Origin: Diphasiastrum complanatum
Taxonomy: Eukaryota; Streptophyta; Lycopodiopsida; Lycopodiales; Lycopodiaceae
DNA: 64,000 bases
Assembly (NCBI GenBank): GCA_029204225.1
Contig: MU832262.1
Location: 16,466 to 80,465, forward strand
Direction: 5' to 3'
Part shown: piece after piece, positions 1-12,384 of the stretch
Layout of the letters: each line of letters begins with the position of its first letter
Position numbering within the stretch: the stretch's first letter is position 1
Translations under genes and position numbers: made by a program
The notes under the pieces: generated by a model
Told to the model about the DNA's origin: nothing
What the model saw: the letters and a program-made list of their open reading frames with translations, nothing else
Database searches by the model: none

Positions 1-7
1 TGAGCAT

Positions 8-277
8 ATGACAAGTGCAAAGATCTTGCATCTCAACAACCAACTTCTGAACATGAAGTGGGATGGCAGTGATCTGGACAAGCATGCTGGGAAGATGAAG
101 GCCATCTTCAATCAACTAGCAGTTGCAAATCAAAATCATGCTATTCCACCAAAGCAACAGTTCTTACATTTTATAAGGACTCTACCATCGTCCTACTACA
201 GTCTAAGGTCAATACTCATGAGGACGCTTGATATGACATTCAGCGACGCTCTAAAATTGTGGCAGATGAAGTCATCA
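8..277 (+). pseudogene. Ty1/copia Gag fragment
   Basis: An 89-residue open stretch reads as the middle of a copia-type Gag polyprotein (UBN2/Retrotran_gag family). Visible are the segments HLNNQLLNMKW, AGKMKAIFNQLAVAN and HFIRTLPSSYYSLRSIL, which match the helical Gag core in order. Gag forms the cytoplasmic virus-like particle of the retrotransposon. The N-terminus lies outside the window. The frame stops after QMKSS, before any zinc knuckle, so this is a truncated relic. What follows to about 1.1 kb is purine-rich and shows no recognisable pol domain. The family call is firm; function is not expected. Confidence 0.8.
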
Positions 278-280
278 TGA

Positions 281-1759
281 GAGATCATTCGAGCACTAAG
301 TAGACAAGGTGGATCAAGGCGGTAACCCAGTAAAACACAAACCCGACCAATGGGCCAAGCGGTGCACGCACACGAAAAAAAAAATGAGTGCTTTGTGCAT
401 TGAAACAGGTTGAAAGAAGAAGAAATGAGGACCGACAAAAAAGAGAAGCGAAACATGAATCGGCAGAGTAATGGAGGAAGCATTAAGCAGGTTAAAAACA
501 TTGCTAAACTTAAAAGCAAAAACCAAGGAGCTCTTAAATTGGAGGGGAGAAGTGAGGAGAACCTCTGAGGCACCCAACTTGTGCTGAAATGAAGTAGGAA
601 ACAATTGGCAACTAGTGTTTCAAAACTGGTGAAGAACTTGAAATTAGAGATGATGAACTGGTTAATGAAGTCTTTAAAAGCGGGAGGATCAGGAATGAAG
701 GCACCGAAGAATAAGGCGATCAAAGTGTTGGGAAAGAGAATATTGGGAGACCGAGAGGGCTTCAAGGTCAGGAAGAAACAAGAGAGGAGAAATCGTCTGA
801 CATCTTGCTAGGATCTTTAGAGACGGTAACTTTTTTGAGAACAGACCATTTATCCAAAGCGGGAAGGGAAGCTAGATAGACAGGCTGGTCTTTGAGGGCA
901 TCCACAAAGCTGCGGGGAGCAAGGACAGATGCAGGGAAAGGAAGAAGACCCCTTGAGTAAACATGCAAGTTATTAGGTGCACTAATAAAAGGAGGGATAG
1001 AGTCATTAACCACCGAAGGAGGGATAGAGTGCTTGAACCTGTTAAGAAGAGAAAAAGGAGCTGGCTTGGGACGAAAGAGAGAATGAGCGCGGGAAGGCCT
1101 GTTGGAGGCCATAGAAACAAGAGACCAAGGACAAGAAAAATATGCAAACTATGAAAAGGGCAAGACTAGCGTGAACTCAGAAGGAAAGGGAAAACGAGAT
1201 AGCAACATGCACAAAAGCAGAGACAGGCTGCAAGAAGTGTTAAAAAACACTGGTGGAGCAAGAGAAGAATAAACCAATGCTAAATACCACTGCTATGTAA
1301 CAAAAAAACACAGGGTGGAGGAGGCTGCAACAGAAAGCCTTCAATCAATCTAAGTCACACAAGGCTGAGGGAGCCTCACCATAGCCACAGAGATGGATAG
1401 AAGAACAAAAGACAGCAGTGGAAAGAGAATAAGCCACACAAGAGTCCCTCTCAAAGCAGAAAATGCATCAGCATGTCGCAGCCTATCTCTGCCAGTTCCG
1501 CCCTACAATTCTTGCCGTCTTTTGATGTCTTCCTTATTAGCACTCAAAGTTTATAACTTGTTTATCGAATTAATCAACTATATAGCCATGAAATACTTCA
1601 TGAAGATGCATGCCATGCCTAGATAACTCCTTACTCTTCTCATACTATAACTCAAATAAACATAACCATTCATCCGAAGTCATGTGCATGTCAAAGTTGA
1701 AATGTCATATAAAATTCTTATTCTCATTTACATGTCATTTTTTTATTGTCTATTTGCAG
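281..1759. other. No recognisable gene
   Basis: The stretch is purine-rich on the + strand, with several short overlapping ORFs on both strands and no domain I recognise. A phrase near 390-415 (gctttgtgcattgaaacagg) closely resembles one at 59390-59410 upstream of a copia Gag start, so part of it is probably old retroelement leader. Confidence 0.5.
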
Positions 1760-2055
1760 ATGGTAGCAAATTCTAGGCATTGAATCTAATTCCTAGAGAA
1801 AAAAACAAATTTTGCTAGAGCTTGCTCATTAACTCAACATTCCTTTTATTGACTATTTCTTGAGGCAGTCCATGCATTGCAAACATTTTGTGAAAATATA
1901 TATTTGCAATTTGAGAAGCAATAAAGGTAGTCTTTGATGGAACAACATATCTTATCCACACTTTCCACTAAATAAGGATGCTATTCCACCAATCCATAGT
2001 TTTTGTTGGCAATCTCATGATAAAATCCATGGCCATATGGATCCATTTACCTTGA
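1760..2055 (-). pseudogene. Ty3/gypsy integrase core relic
   Basis: Translating the - strand gives a gypsy integrase catalytic-core pattern interrupted by stops. In order I see W-x-x-M-A-M-DFIMRLP followed by a WNSIL segment, then KTTFIASQIANIYF, then MHGLPQEIVNKR, then a LFFSLGIRFNA segment. These correspond to the family landmarks W..ISMDFI..LP, the helix before LHGLP..IVSDRD, and LF..LGT.L. The second catalytic aspartate (normally in SDRD) is replaced, and at least three in-frame stops occur, so the copy is dead. The remaining reverse transcriptase and Gag parts are not visible nearby. Confidence 0.7.
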
Positions 2056-3170
2056 TAGGTTGAACAAATATAAGATGAGTACAAAAGTGGGACCTACAAG
2101 ATTACATAAGGCTGTATACAAGTGGTGGACCCAAGTGTAGTTACTAGGTACTAGGTCCTTGTTGGACAAGCCATGCCAAGGTTGCAACATGGTGGGAAAT
2201 ATGATTTTTTATTCATGTTTTTTTTTAAAAAAATCCTAAATTCTTATTTGAAACAAAAAATTGAACTTGATTTCTTTTTTTTGGGTAATTTACAAATTTA
2301 AGACAACTTAGTTTGAAAGCCAAAACATAACTAATTGATACCAATTCTAATATATGTGATTATTTTATTTCAGCTAGTTGTACAAAAACATCAATTGCAA
2401 CTCACTTGAGAAGTATATGTGGGAGCATGAATGCAGGGCAATAACTTATGTGGGAGAGATGTACATGTGGGTTTTTGCCATGAATAGATCTTGACCATTG
2501 CATATGAAAACATCATGGACTCTAGCCTTATAACTTTTACTAACATGGTTAAAAAAAGTGGCTTCTTATAGTTGAAAAGAGATCCTAACGATGGACCTTG
2601 AGCTATTTTTTTGAATTGTGCTGGATGAGAATAAATGGGATTCAATCAACATCACTCAATCTCCTTGCTTATCTACATTGTGCCCTTCACTGTCAATGTC
2701 TTCAAACATGGAGGCTGCTTGGTGCTAGTGCTTGGCTGGCTAGGTTGTGAGGTTCTCCTTTATCCATTTGATTTGACAACAAGTTGCAAATAATCATGAT
2801 AGCCTCAAATACTTCAATAAGATTATCATGTTTGATGCTTTTAGACCACCAATTTGGATAATATGTCTCTTTCGGCTCGTGATAGCAAAATATGTTATAT
2901 CCTTTAGTAGAAATAAATTTAGAAATTTTGTGGCAAGACATATACTATAGATTATAGAATGCACTCTTCTGAACATTAGTCCATTCTAAACACGTCTTTT
3001 AGAATTGTGTTCCCAACCAATGTAATGTAAATTATAAAATTCATTCTCCTTGATGTTAATCAATTATAAATACATGTGTTTCTCTTTATCAAAAATTATT
3101 CTTTTGATTTTTTTTGTTTCTACTTGTCTTGGCCTTTCAAAATTTGTGGGTCTTAATTATTTGATTTGTT
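2056..3170. other. AT-rich sequence without assigned gene
   Basis: Two - strand ORFs (2391-2645 and 2702-2941) have protein-like composition but match no family I know. They may be decayed parts of the gypsy element whose integrase lies at 1760-2055. No splice structure or promoter supports a host gene. Confidence 0.4.
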
Positions 3171-3343
3171 GAATCCTTAGAAGTAAAACCACACGTGTTC
3201 TTTTAATTTGTTGAACACACATGTTACATAGATGTTACTAGTGTGTTGACTTGTGTGTGAATCCTTCGAATTGAAACCACACATGTTCTTCTAATTTGTT
3301 GAACACACATGTTACATAGATGCTAGTGTGTTGACTTATGTTT
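3171..3343. repeat. Two-unit tandem repeat, ~88 bp period
   Basis: A unit beginning gaatcctt.gaa and containing ttgttgaacacacatgttac followed by gtgtgttgactt occurs at 3171-3258 and again at 3259-3343 with a few substitutions and a short gap. A third start (gaatcttt) appears at 3344 and then diverges. Confidence 0.8.
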
Positions 3344-4239
3344 GAATCTTTGTGGTTCACTTGAGAGTGAACATTAGATAAAGCTTCATAGATTGTAAGT
3401 CCAAATATATGCTTAGATCACATGGTGGGCTTGGACACATTAAAAATTAGATATCCAAAAGTGCAATAGTATAGGCTTTGTTCAATTAGATGTTATGTTT
3501 GCGATAAACGCATCTTATTTATATCAAGCATTACAAAATCATCATTTTTTAAAAGTGAACTTCTACAAGACATCATATGTTTGAGAGATACATATTTCAG
3601 ACAAGGAGCTTAAGAAGCTAATAATAAACAATCTTTTTTTGGATAAATATATTTTTGTAGTTTGATAATTTTTAGATTTAACAATGATGCAAATATGTAC
3701 TTTTAAATGTGAAAAATACAAAAAGCCATCTATGTTGAGTTTAGGGGCATTACAAATTTTCTTTGTTACCATCTATGTGTAAGCTAGTGATAGGGCCATT
3801 TTTGGCTCAGGAGGCAAAATAGTCAAGTACACATGTATCTCCATAATTAGACCAAAAGTGATTTGTGATGTAGCTCGAGTTAGTTAGGCTCACTGTAGTG
3901 GGTTTATTTCCTATCCTATCCCCAACCCAATATCCAAGCACACAAGCATCAAGGAGATGAAAGTAGTTGTCATGCGGAGGTTTGATCCCGTGAGAGTGAT
4001 AGCATATCTCAAAATTCAGCATGTATGGAAGATCCACATCTAACTCTAACATCCATTAACACTACAACCATTAACCCTAAGATCCACAATGATAATAGCT
4101 TAATAGCAAGTCCAATAATATTCAGATCCAACAATTAGCAAATACAACAAAAGCATGAGAGACGGAGGAATAGAGATAGAGAGCAAGGACATTCACAAGT
4201 CCATTCCATAAGAGAACCAATCTGCTTGCATCGAAATGA
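3344..4239. other. AT-rich intergenic sequence
   Basis: No convincing coding region or RNA gene is seen. Short - strand ORFs at 3563-3772 and 3807-4052 match nothing I recognise. Confidence 0.4.
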
Positions 4240-4618
4240 AGATGGAACATGTACAATCATTCGAAATTGCTACTTATATAGGAAAGGAGATGTGCGCCCC
4301 GATTCCTATTGACTAATTCTTACCTCCCTAACTATTCATATTTAAAAAAGAGTGGGAACCCATTCAATAATTGGAGGGAATAAATTTGAACTTGAATTTG
4401 AACCAATTTTGGTGGGAGACCCAACTTTATTGACTAACTTGACATTTAGGCCCGTGACATTAAAAGTCTCGCAAAAATGCATAAAGTCCTTTTATTGACT
4501 TTCTAATTATCAAATAACTATGTGATCATTGGGTTGGACTTACACACGCAGGCTGCCAAATCTCTCTCACTTATTAACTAGGGTTAGGATTGCCTTGGGA
4601 TCCGCAAACCCTCCAACA
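4240..4618 (-). mobile_element. LTR fragment, family B
   Basis: Read on the - strand, this begins TGTTGGAGGGTTTGCGGATC, a typical plant LTR start, and contains a TATATAAG box (complement of 4274-4281). The first 130 bp (plus 4487-4618) recur nearly identically at 18328-18459, and more divergently at 56600-56832 where a polypurine tract lies just outside. No primer site or internal region is identifiable on the low-coordinate side, so it is a fragment or unresolved solo LTR. The far boundary is approximate. Confidence 0.6.
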
Positions 4619-5869
4619 CACACTACAAGTGTCAAGATTAGGTTTGATGAGTGACTAATTTCAAAGTGTTGGCATGAGGTCAAAGGACCAATCAAAAGAG
4701 AGATTTTCATGTATATGGTCCAATCAAATTAGAGGAGTCTTAAGTCACTCATGGATTATAATTTACAGTTTCCTATCAATAAGTTTTTTAAAGTCAATTT
4801 GTTAAGTGGTTTTAACTTCAAGACTAAATCAAATGTTTGTGCAATGAAGTAGACTACATAATAATTGGTTATTATTCTCTTGATGGCAAGCACTCCATGT
4901 TGCATTACAATATAAGTAGCTTGACATCTTATTCTAATTATACATGGTGACCAAAAATCATAATGCCAAAGAGACCCATTTTTCTTAAAGAAAAAAAATT
5001 TATAAAAAATTCTCCATATCTAAAATGCTCAATAAAAGTATATTATTATCTTAAATAAAAATCTATTTCAATTAAAAATCGTAACAATGTGGACTAGCAC
5101 TTGAACCTTGACTCATTCTTCCTTCCACTTAGCTTCCATGGAAAAAATATTGTGGTACACAAAGTACACACATGTGAGTTGTGATTAGAGGTTAAAACCA
5201 AGGTTTTTGCAACCTTATAGTGACTTACACAAAGTTATATCAAGATCCACAAAGGTCTTCATCACTATCTATTTCACTCTCCTCACCAATGTCAATAATG
5301 CTTGGAAAAATTGTCTTGTCCGATTCACCAAGAATAAAGCACTCAAGCTTGAGCTAAAAATCAACTTTCTCAGATCCAAACACTACTTCTAGACTCACTT
5401 AGGTCTAATTCACTCTCTCCTTGAGAGCTGATAAGGATCAAAAGAGATTTGAAGCCAGACTACTTGCCAATTTTTCACGCTATTGACTACTCTTGAGAAA
5501 ATCAATGAGCACAAAGTAGATTGAACTTCTCAACCCTCCCTAAGTTCTTTTCCAGAATTTTGCCACTAGAAACTTACTTGAAATGCACAAAGATTCAAGT
5601 AGCAAGATCCCCTTGATCTTGATTCAAAACAACTTTTTTTCTTTTGGAAGGTCTCTACAAAACAAAGCTCAAGAAAATTGGTTTTGATTCGAACCTAGAA
5701 ACTCACAAAGGCTTCACTTGTCTTGATTACCTCAAATTTGACTTTTAGCCCTATCTTTGGACTTCTAATCACAGTTTAGATGAGATTCTATCAAAGACTT
5801 ATGAAATCCTATCAATTTTCACCATTTTTGGACAAAAACATGACTAAATCTCACAAAAACTTCTCGATG
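4619..5869. other. Non-coding, possibly retroelement leader
   Basis: No domain-bearing ORF is present. The high-coordinate part runs into the copia leader at 5870-6234 and may be more of the same truncated element. Confidence 0.35.
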
Positions 5870-6234
5870 TACTTTCAAGACCTGTAAAAAAAATTTAGAG
5901 GACCTGACTTTAGCCTAGATTAATTAGATCTCATGATATGTCAAATCTAATCAATGGCACTCACACTTGGTGGCTTTTGCTAAGATTAGCACCAAAAATC
6001 TCATCAAGAACTCAAAAATTGAATTCTTAGTGATCAAATGAATATCATGTAATAAATGCAGGTTCAGAGGTGACCACACGTGTGAAAAGTGTAGATTTGT
6101 ATCCCTACCAAGTTTGGAATCAAAGTCCCTCACCAAAATCAAGATTCTAGCTCGCCCTCTCAATACTAGTTTTTAGCACCAAAACTTGCTAAAATGGATT
6201 TGCTTTTGATCAATGTCTTATGCTCTTGTACTTG
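5870..6234 (-). mobile_element. Copia 5' leader (untranslated) region
   Basis: This stretch aligns by eye with 14600-14820, the leader upstream of the Gag ORF of the copia element at 10194-14820. Shared phrases include gatgtactttc.agacctg, agcctagattaatt and gcaccaaaaat. It lies directly inside the primer site at 6235-6246, as a - strand retrotransposon leader should. No Gag follows, so the element is truncated. Confidence 0.65.
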
Positions 6235-6246
6235 GCTCTGATACCA
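6235..6246 (-). other. Primer-binding site (tRNA-iMet type)
   Basis: The - strand reads TGGTATCAGAGC immediately after the LTR end. This is the standard primer-binding sequence of plant copia elements, complementary to the 3' end of initiator methionine tRNA, where reverse transcription starts. Confidence 0.85.
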
Positions 6247-6676
6247 TGTGAAATTATTGTTGTACTTTAGGACCATAAATGGATTCACAAAAGATCCACA
6301 AGAGTAATTGGGTGCCTGCTTTACAACCTATCAAAAAACTAGACACAAAAAAATTGATCTAGATTGGCAATTTGACAATCAACAAGCAAGAACAATCAAT
6401 ATCATTGATCAATCACTGAATCCAGCATGGCACATGTGTACTATAGGCTATAGTACGTCCTGCAAGCTGAGAAACAAGTACAGATTGATTTGGTTGCATT
6501 TGCATCACAAAAACTTAATGTACAATGTGGAGTAGCTCGAGATTGCCAATGAGCTCCAAAAATAATCTATCTTCTCACTATGGGAGCTTGGAATACATAG
6601 CAAATGTGACTTCCTTTGTGAAGTTAGGTGGATTTCCAGCATGCAATAAGGAAGCTAACTTGGCTCTCTTGCCCTA
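6247..6676 (-). mobile_element. Partial 5' LTR, family A
   Basis: It begins TGTGAAATTATTG on the + strand and shares the block ttaggaccataaatgga, the paired agatccacaag and the segment tctatcttctcactatgg with copies at 10194, 32281 and 42738. It abuts the primer site, so on the - strand this is the U5 end of a 5' LTR. Similarity to the full-length copy at 32281-32981 stops near 6676; the other 270 bp are missing. Confidence 0.75.
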
Positions 6677-8899
6677 TTTTTATTTATATTGTTATATGGA
6701 GACATTCAGGACTTTTGAATCTGTTTGCACGTTTATTCATTGTTCAATTTGCGTTGCCAATAGACTACATACTTTGTAGAGAAGAATGTAGATGCAAGCC
6801 ATCAGTTTGGATTTTTTAATATTTATGATAGACAACAGTTGTCTAAATAGGTAAACCTTTTGCAAATGGGTTATTGTTGTAAGGTGGAACATAGTATGCA
6901 AGTGCTTCAAACATATTCACTAATTAGGAAGTCTAGATATGAACTTTGTACAAGCCAATATATCCTCCCCCTTAATATACTCATGACTTTATTAATATAT
7001 TTATGCTAGGGAAAAAGCTATTATACTCAAAAAAATTATTGCATTTAGAAGACAATTTATCTTTTCTCTTGTCGAATTTACACATAACAATGAAGATATA
7101 AACAAAAGATATAATGTACTTTTTGAAGAAAATCAAAAGTTTGACACCTAGAAGTTCTAACAAGTGCATGTTGTTGTTTTTTTTTTTGGATTCATCACGT
7201 TTTGATAAAGTCTCATTGTCTTTGTCTACGACTAGATTCGTTTGTATTGAGTAGGACATAGATATTTTGCAAATTATCTATTTTGTAAACTCAACGTCAT
7301 CTTACACCCTAGGGATGTGATCAGCAAGGTTTGATAGGAGATTGTCTACATATATAAGGTAAGAATCCATTATCACTATCCATATCATCCTAGTTTGCTC
7401 CTAGATTATGTACCTAGGTATGGTGAACTTTCATTATCACTTTAAATCAAATTGAGATCACCTTGAATTTTTTTTTATGCTGATCTAGTTGCATAAATTT
7501 GTGTGAGTACAAAATGTAGTATATCCCTTATGATGATATTATGGCCTACTTGACACTATAATATTTTGCACACAATCAAGTACATGTAGAGGCATACACT
7601 ACATGGTTATGTAAGGCCTTCATATTCTATTTGAATTCTAGTTTTGTTGATTGTTTAGTCAAGATATTTATGTTAGTATAACTTAGAGGATCAAGTAGTA
7701 GAGATAGGACATAATTGGTATCAATAAAACATCAGGTGGGATAATTTGTAAGCACACATGTTATTTTGTAATGTTAAGAGCTAATCAAATTTATTGAATA
7801 TAAACAAAGCTATATTTATGTATAGTAAGAATTGAAGGAATGAAACTTGCTAGTTCTCATAAATTGTTCTTATATTATATATATCAGTTGCACTTTTAAT
7901 AAGTTTATTCAATTCATCTTTGATCATATACTTCAACTATGATTCATCATTTCCCAAAGCAACGTATGAAATCATAGGCAATTGGAGAGTAAGCCTACCA
8001 ATGAAAGAAGAAGCCACATAAGATACAAGGGGTACATCAATTGAGCAAGATATTTAAGATTACTAGTTATCAATTGAGCACACAATATTGACCTTAACTT
8101 TATGTGAGAAATAAAACTATAAAGGTACACCACTAGCACCGACTTCATGTGAGATATTAGTAGAACACCAAAAGGGTTTGGTAGGGTTAATCTAGTAAAA
8201 GACAAGCCTATATTCGTGGATGAAGAACATCTCACACAAATTTTGTGCCACACTTAAATGGCACAAAGCAACACCCAATCCAGTGGATGATAGTGCACAT
8301 AAAGCGCAGTTGCGGGCCACAAACTCATCCCCACTGTTGGAAAGAGGTGATAAGATGAAAGAAAATAATTCGACAAAGTCGAAGTAGATAGACGACCTCA
8401 TCGAGTGTGGTGGAAGAAACCTTCTTTCTTGTGCATGACTACGCCTATCAATATTGAACAAAAGTAGTGATAGAAATCACGTTCAATCTTTAGCAACTAA
8501 CTTTGAAATCGCTAGCAACTAAGTGATTACGTAGCCAAACATAAAGCATTGAATTATCAGACAAATAATAAGAGATTATCGATTACAAAAGAATTACAGA
8601 AATTTATACATACTTATATGATATTGAATGCAATAAATGATAGATTGATTTAGTGAAAGAAACAAATCAGAATGGAAATGAGCACAAAGGAATTGCGGAT
8701 CAAAGTCGCGTGCTCTAAGCTATCTCTGAGTAACTGTAACTTTGTCTGAATTAAGCACTTCCACTAATAAGCAGTAAGCGCAATAGCAAACTCTAAATCA
8801 ACTCTAAAGAACTGAGCTAGAATGCTCAAGATTGTTCAAGCTTGAAAACTTGTGTTAACAACTGTGCAAACACAGAGAAAATATTAAAAAATAAATAAA
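6677..8899. other. AT-rich sequence without assigned gene
   Basis: Only short ORFs occur on both strands (for example 6981-7259 and 8192-8461 on the - strand), none with a recognisable domain. No RNA gene was seen. Confidence 0.4.
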
Positions 8900-9500
8900 T
8901 AAAACTCCTTGGCATGTGTTTTGTAAGCCCACATGTGAGTATTTGCCAATAAACTTCTACTATGGCATGTGTTTTGTAAGTCCATGGGTAGAAGCTTAAA
9001 ATAATAAAATAACTTAAACTTAGGATTAGAACTTAGACTCAAGAAACTTAAGCTTAGAAATATTTGTCTTAAGTTATCTTAAGTTTCAAAGTTAGAAACT
9101 TTTAAAGTTCTAAGTCCTAAGTTAGGAGTTCTAGAATGGCTAGCTTTAAATTAATCCCATAAATTAGTGAATACTTATGGAAGACTCTCCTTGCTATAAA
9201 AGGAGAGGTATTTGCCATGTACACAACACTTTTGAGATTAAGCTATCTTGCTATTATTTGGAGAATTATCTTTCCATTTATTTTGTGTTCCCATTGGAAG
9301 GTGCATAGCTTGAGGGAAGGTGCTTGGGCCTCCTCTTGTCTCCTTTCATTGGTTTTTATTGTGGCATGCTTCTAATTGTTTATTGTTTAGTGTTAGCCAC
9401 AATCTATTATTTCTATTTCCCTTTTGGGTGTTAATTTAGATGTGTAGAGCCTTTTTTGGCTCTCTTGTCATACCTCACTTGATCTTGTTGAGTTGTTGGT
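8900..9500 (+). promoter_or_regulatory. LTR-like promoter region with TATA box
   Basis: A TATAAAAGG box sits at 9195-9203, preceded by repeated cttaagtt motifs in both orientations (about 9000-9130). Also preceding it are two copies of ggcatgtgttttgtaag (about 8910 and 8963). About 240 bp downstream is a small hairpin gagcctttttt-ggctc. The arrangement resembles the U3-R part of a plant LTR or TRIM, but no terminal repeats, primer site or coding region were found. Confidence 0.3.
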
Positions 9501-10193
9501 CTCTCCTCCTACAACAATATCCAAAACATCATTCATGTCAAGAAGTGATTCCATCCTCACTTTCCACTATGAGTAGTTACTTAAGGTAAGCCTATCATTG
9601 CCTTCCAACATGAATCCACCACTTGTAGCCACGTTGCAATGACTTGATCAAAGCATGCATCTTATGGAACCTGGCCAATGCTCTCCCCTCTCTGCTCAAT
9701 ATTTTCAATGGTGCTAGGAGGCTTCTATGAGCAACCTATTTACTTCGGCCCCCTTCCGCACTTTTGTCATCTTGTTGTTATGTCCATGACCAATAAATAG
9801 GATACAATATACTCCTAGTCTTGAATACACGGTACTCCAGAAAAAAAAGCTGTTAGTTGTGCCATGTCATACTGGACGTGACCCGAAAGTAACTAATATT
9901 CTTGTGAGTCCCAAAACACACTAAATGGAGTTTAGACAAGGTATGAGACAGTGTATGCATGTGTAGAGTTATCAATAGCAATTCTATGAATAGTTGGTTC
10001 ATGCTTAGGACTCTATTCTAGGTGAATCTATGTATCAAAAACTTAGGGCTATGCATGGCTATGTGCCCAGGATGCTTTTGGCTCTATATATTGGGTCCAA
10101 ACTCGCCCTACTCCTCATTATGGTTGTGGATTCATTGCTAGGCTCTCACTCTACATTCATGCTTCTTGTTCCTTGGCTTGCGGGTGAGGCTTT
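9501..10193. other. No gene seen
   Basis: The sequence is unique in this window. Several short ORFs occur; nothing is recognisable. Confidence 0.4.
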
Positions 10194-10874
10194 TGTGAAA
10201 AGTGTAGTACTAAGGACCATAAATGGATCTTTGAATGATCCACAAGGTTGATTGTGTGCTTGTTAAACAATCTATCAGATACTAGTCATCAGAAAACAAG
10301 ATCTAGTTTAGCAGCTTGATATAAAACAAGTAGAGACAATCAGGAACTTGATCATAAACTGTAATTCGAGTTTTCACGTGTGAAGATCAAGCTGTAGTAC
10401 GGCCTGTAGACAGAGTTTGAAGTGTGCCAAAGCTTGGTTTCATTGGAATCAATAGCAATCACAATACATAGAGAGAAAATCCGTGAGGCTCCAAAAAGTT
10501 TCTATCTTCACACTATGGAAAACGAGAATACATAGTAAAAGACACTTCCTTTGCAAAGTTAGGTGAAAATACAACATGTAGTAAGGAAGTAGACTCAACT
10601 TTCTTGCCCTAATGTGAAAACCCTAGCCTAGATCCAAGAGTCATGCTTGGTAGGTGCATGGTAGGTACAAATATCATTATAAATCAAGGTCTAGATCCTA
10701 GAAAGAAAGAATCACTTTTAAATGGACACAACCACTCTTCTTGAATCATGGTAACCTACCTTAGGTGTGGATTTACAAGTGACACTTTGGCCATTCAAGT
10801 GACTAACAAAAATTATTGACAAAATGTACAATATTCTACATGGCTAGATTTGCCAATGTAGGCAATTTTTCACA
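10194..10874 (-). mobile_element. 3' LTR, family A
   Basis: The segment is about 681 bp. On the - strand it begins TGTGAAAAATTGCC directly after a polypurine tract; on the + strand it begins TGTGAAAAGTG. It shares its inner sequence (aaggaccataaatggatc and following) with the solo LTR at 32281-32981, which supports both ends. It would supply the polyadenylation signals of the copia element. Confidence 0.85.
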
Positions 10875-11637
10875 CTCCTCCTCAAATCTAGCCTTGGAAA
10901 CAACAACACTTTTATCAATCACTCCAATTGAAGATCTAAGCTTGACAAATGAATCTTTAGGTAAATATTTAGTAAACAAATCAGCCAAGCAACTTGATGA
11001 TGACACATGTTGGAGCTTGATCTCTTTGGCTTGCACTTTCTCCCTCACGAAATGATGAGCAATCTCGATGTGTTTGCTCCTTGCATGGAATGTAGGATTA
11101 GTTGCAAGTGATTGGGCTGATTGGTTGTCATAGTAGATGATAGGAATCTTTTTCTCCATGACATGAAGCTCCACCAATAGCCTTTTGAGCCACAAGACCT
11201 CCTTGCATGTTGATGTCAAGGCCTTGTATTCGGATTCTGTTGAAGATAAGGAGATGGTATCTTGCTTTTTGGAAAGCCATGATACTACTTCTTCACATAG
11301 AAAGGTGGCAAAAGCACTTGTTGATCTTCTATCCACTTTGTCACCTGGCTCTTAACCCAAGATTAGTCCCTCTATAGAAAATGCCAAAATTCTTAGTAGA
11401 TGAGATGTACCTAAGAACTCTTTTGGCCATCTTCCAATGTGAAACTAGAGGACTTTGCATGATTTGACTTAACTTTCCAACACTATAACTAAGATCAGGT
11501 CTAGCTATAGTTAAATAAATCAAGGAGCCAATAAGCCTTCTATATAATGTGATATCCTCAAAGGATGCTTCATCACCATCAATAGATGCTTTTACATGTT
11601 GCTCCATTGGTATCTCAATGTCTTTACAATTCTTCAT
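10836..11637 (-). pseudogene. Copia RNase H and RT-RNase H linker
   Basis: Two ORFs in different frames (11341-11637, then 10836-11336) give the connection and RNase H domains. In the first, SFEDITLYRRLIGSLIYLT and ARPDLSYSVG mark the RT tail. In the second, SLSSTESEYKALTS carries the catalytic glutamate of RNase H, and the run YYDNQSAQSLATNP then HARSKHIEIAHHFVRE is the conserved C-terminal half with the catalytic aspartate. The final residues run into the LTR. A frameshift near 11337 breaks the polyprotein. RNase H degrades the RNA strand of the RNA/DNA hybrid. Confidence 0.9.
10875..10887 (-). other. Polypurine tract
   Basis: On the - strand TTTGAGGAGGAG directly precedes the LTR start TGTGAAAAATT. 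Such a purine run primes plus-strand DNA synthesis in LTR retrotransposons. Confidence 0.8.
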
Positions 11638-11709
11638 TCCAAATCTATCTAGGATGGATGTAGCTTATTAAGATTGACAAATAAAGCTAAAATCACATCC
11701 TCTAATAAC

Positions 11710-12372
11710 CTATATTCCAAGAATGAAGCTTAATAGGCCGAGATCTGCCATCTTAAACACTTTTGCTAAAGCAATTTTTACATCTTTAATTCCATCTAGA
11801 TCATTACCACTCAAGATAATGTCATCTACATACAAAACAAGAATAATGATCATGTCATCATGAAATCTTATGTACAATGATGGATCATAGGCACTCATTA
11901 CAAAATTGATGGAAATGAGAAAAGAGTTTAGCCTAGAGTACCGTGCTCTAGGTGCTTGCTTGAGCCCATAAAGGCTCTTCTTCAAGAAACACACCTTTCC
12001 TTCATGCTTTGCATTGATGAAGCCCTCGGATTGGCTCACGTAGATCTCTTTCTCCAAGTAACCATTGAGGAATGCATTTGTGAAATCAAGTTGGAATAGC
12101 TCCCGATTGAAGATTGTAGCAAGACTAATGATCAACTTGATAGTAACAAGCTTAGCCATAGGAGCAAAAGTCTCATCATAATCAATGCCTTTGGTTTGTA
12201 AAAAACCTTTGGCTACAAGCCTAGCTTTATGCTTACTTATTGATCCATCTTGATTATACTTCAATCTAAATACCCACTTGCAATCAAGATGTTTCTTCCC
12301 TTGAGGAAGATCCACAAGATCCCAAGTATGATTCTCAATGAGAGCATCATACTCTACTTGCATAGCATCCAT
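11710..12372 (-). pseudogene. Copia reverse transcriptase
   Basis: This 220-residue open frame covers the RVT_2 domain. Landmarks are TWDLVDLPQGKKHLDCKWVF, KARLVAKGF, ETFAPMAKL, the LFQLDFTNAFLNG block with the first catalytic aspartate, KSLYGLKQAPRA, and VLYVDDIILSG with the catalytic YVDD pair. All polymerase active-site residues are present. The frame ends at ADLGLLSFILGI, short of the usual Y-x-x-Q/LG-x-E continuation, and RNase H follows in another frame. Confidence 0.92.
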
Positions 12373-12384
12373 CCAACTTTTAGA

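Noticed and set aside
196-1147. Long - strand ORFs at 196-765 and 768-1112
   Set aside because: They are hydrophobic readings opposite a purine-rich stretch; 196-765 overlaps the real copia Gag fragment in antisense.
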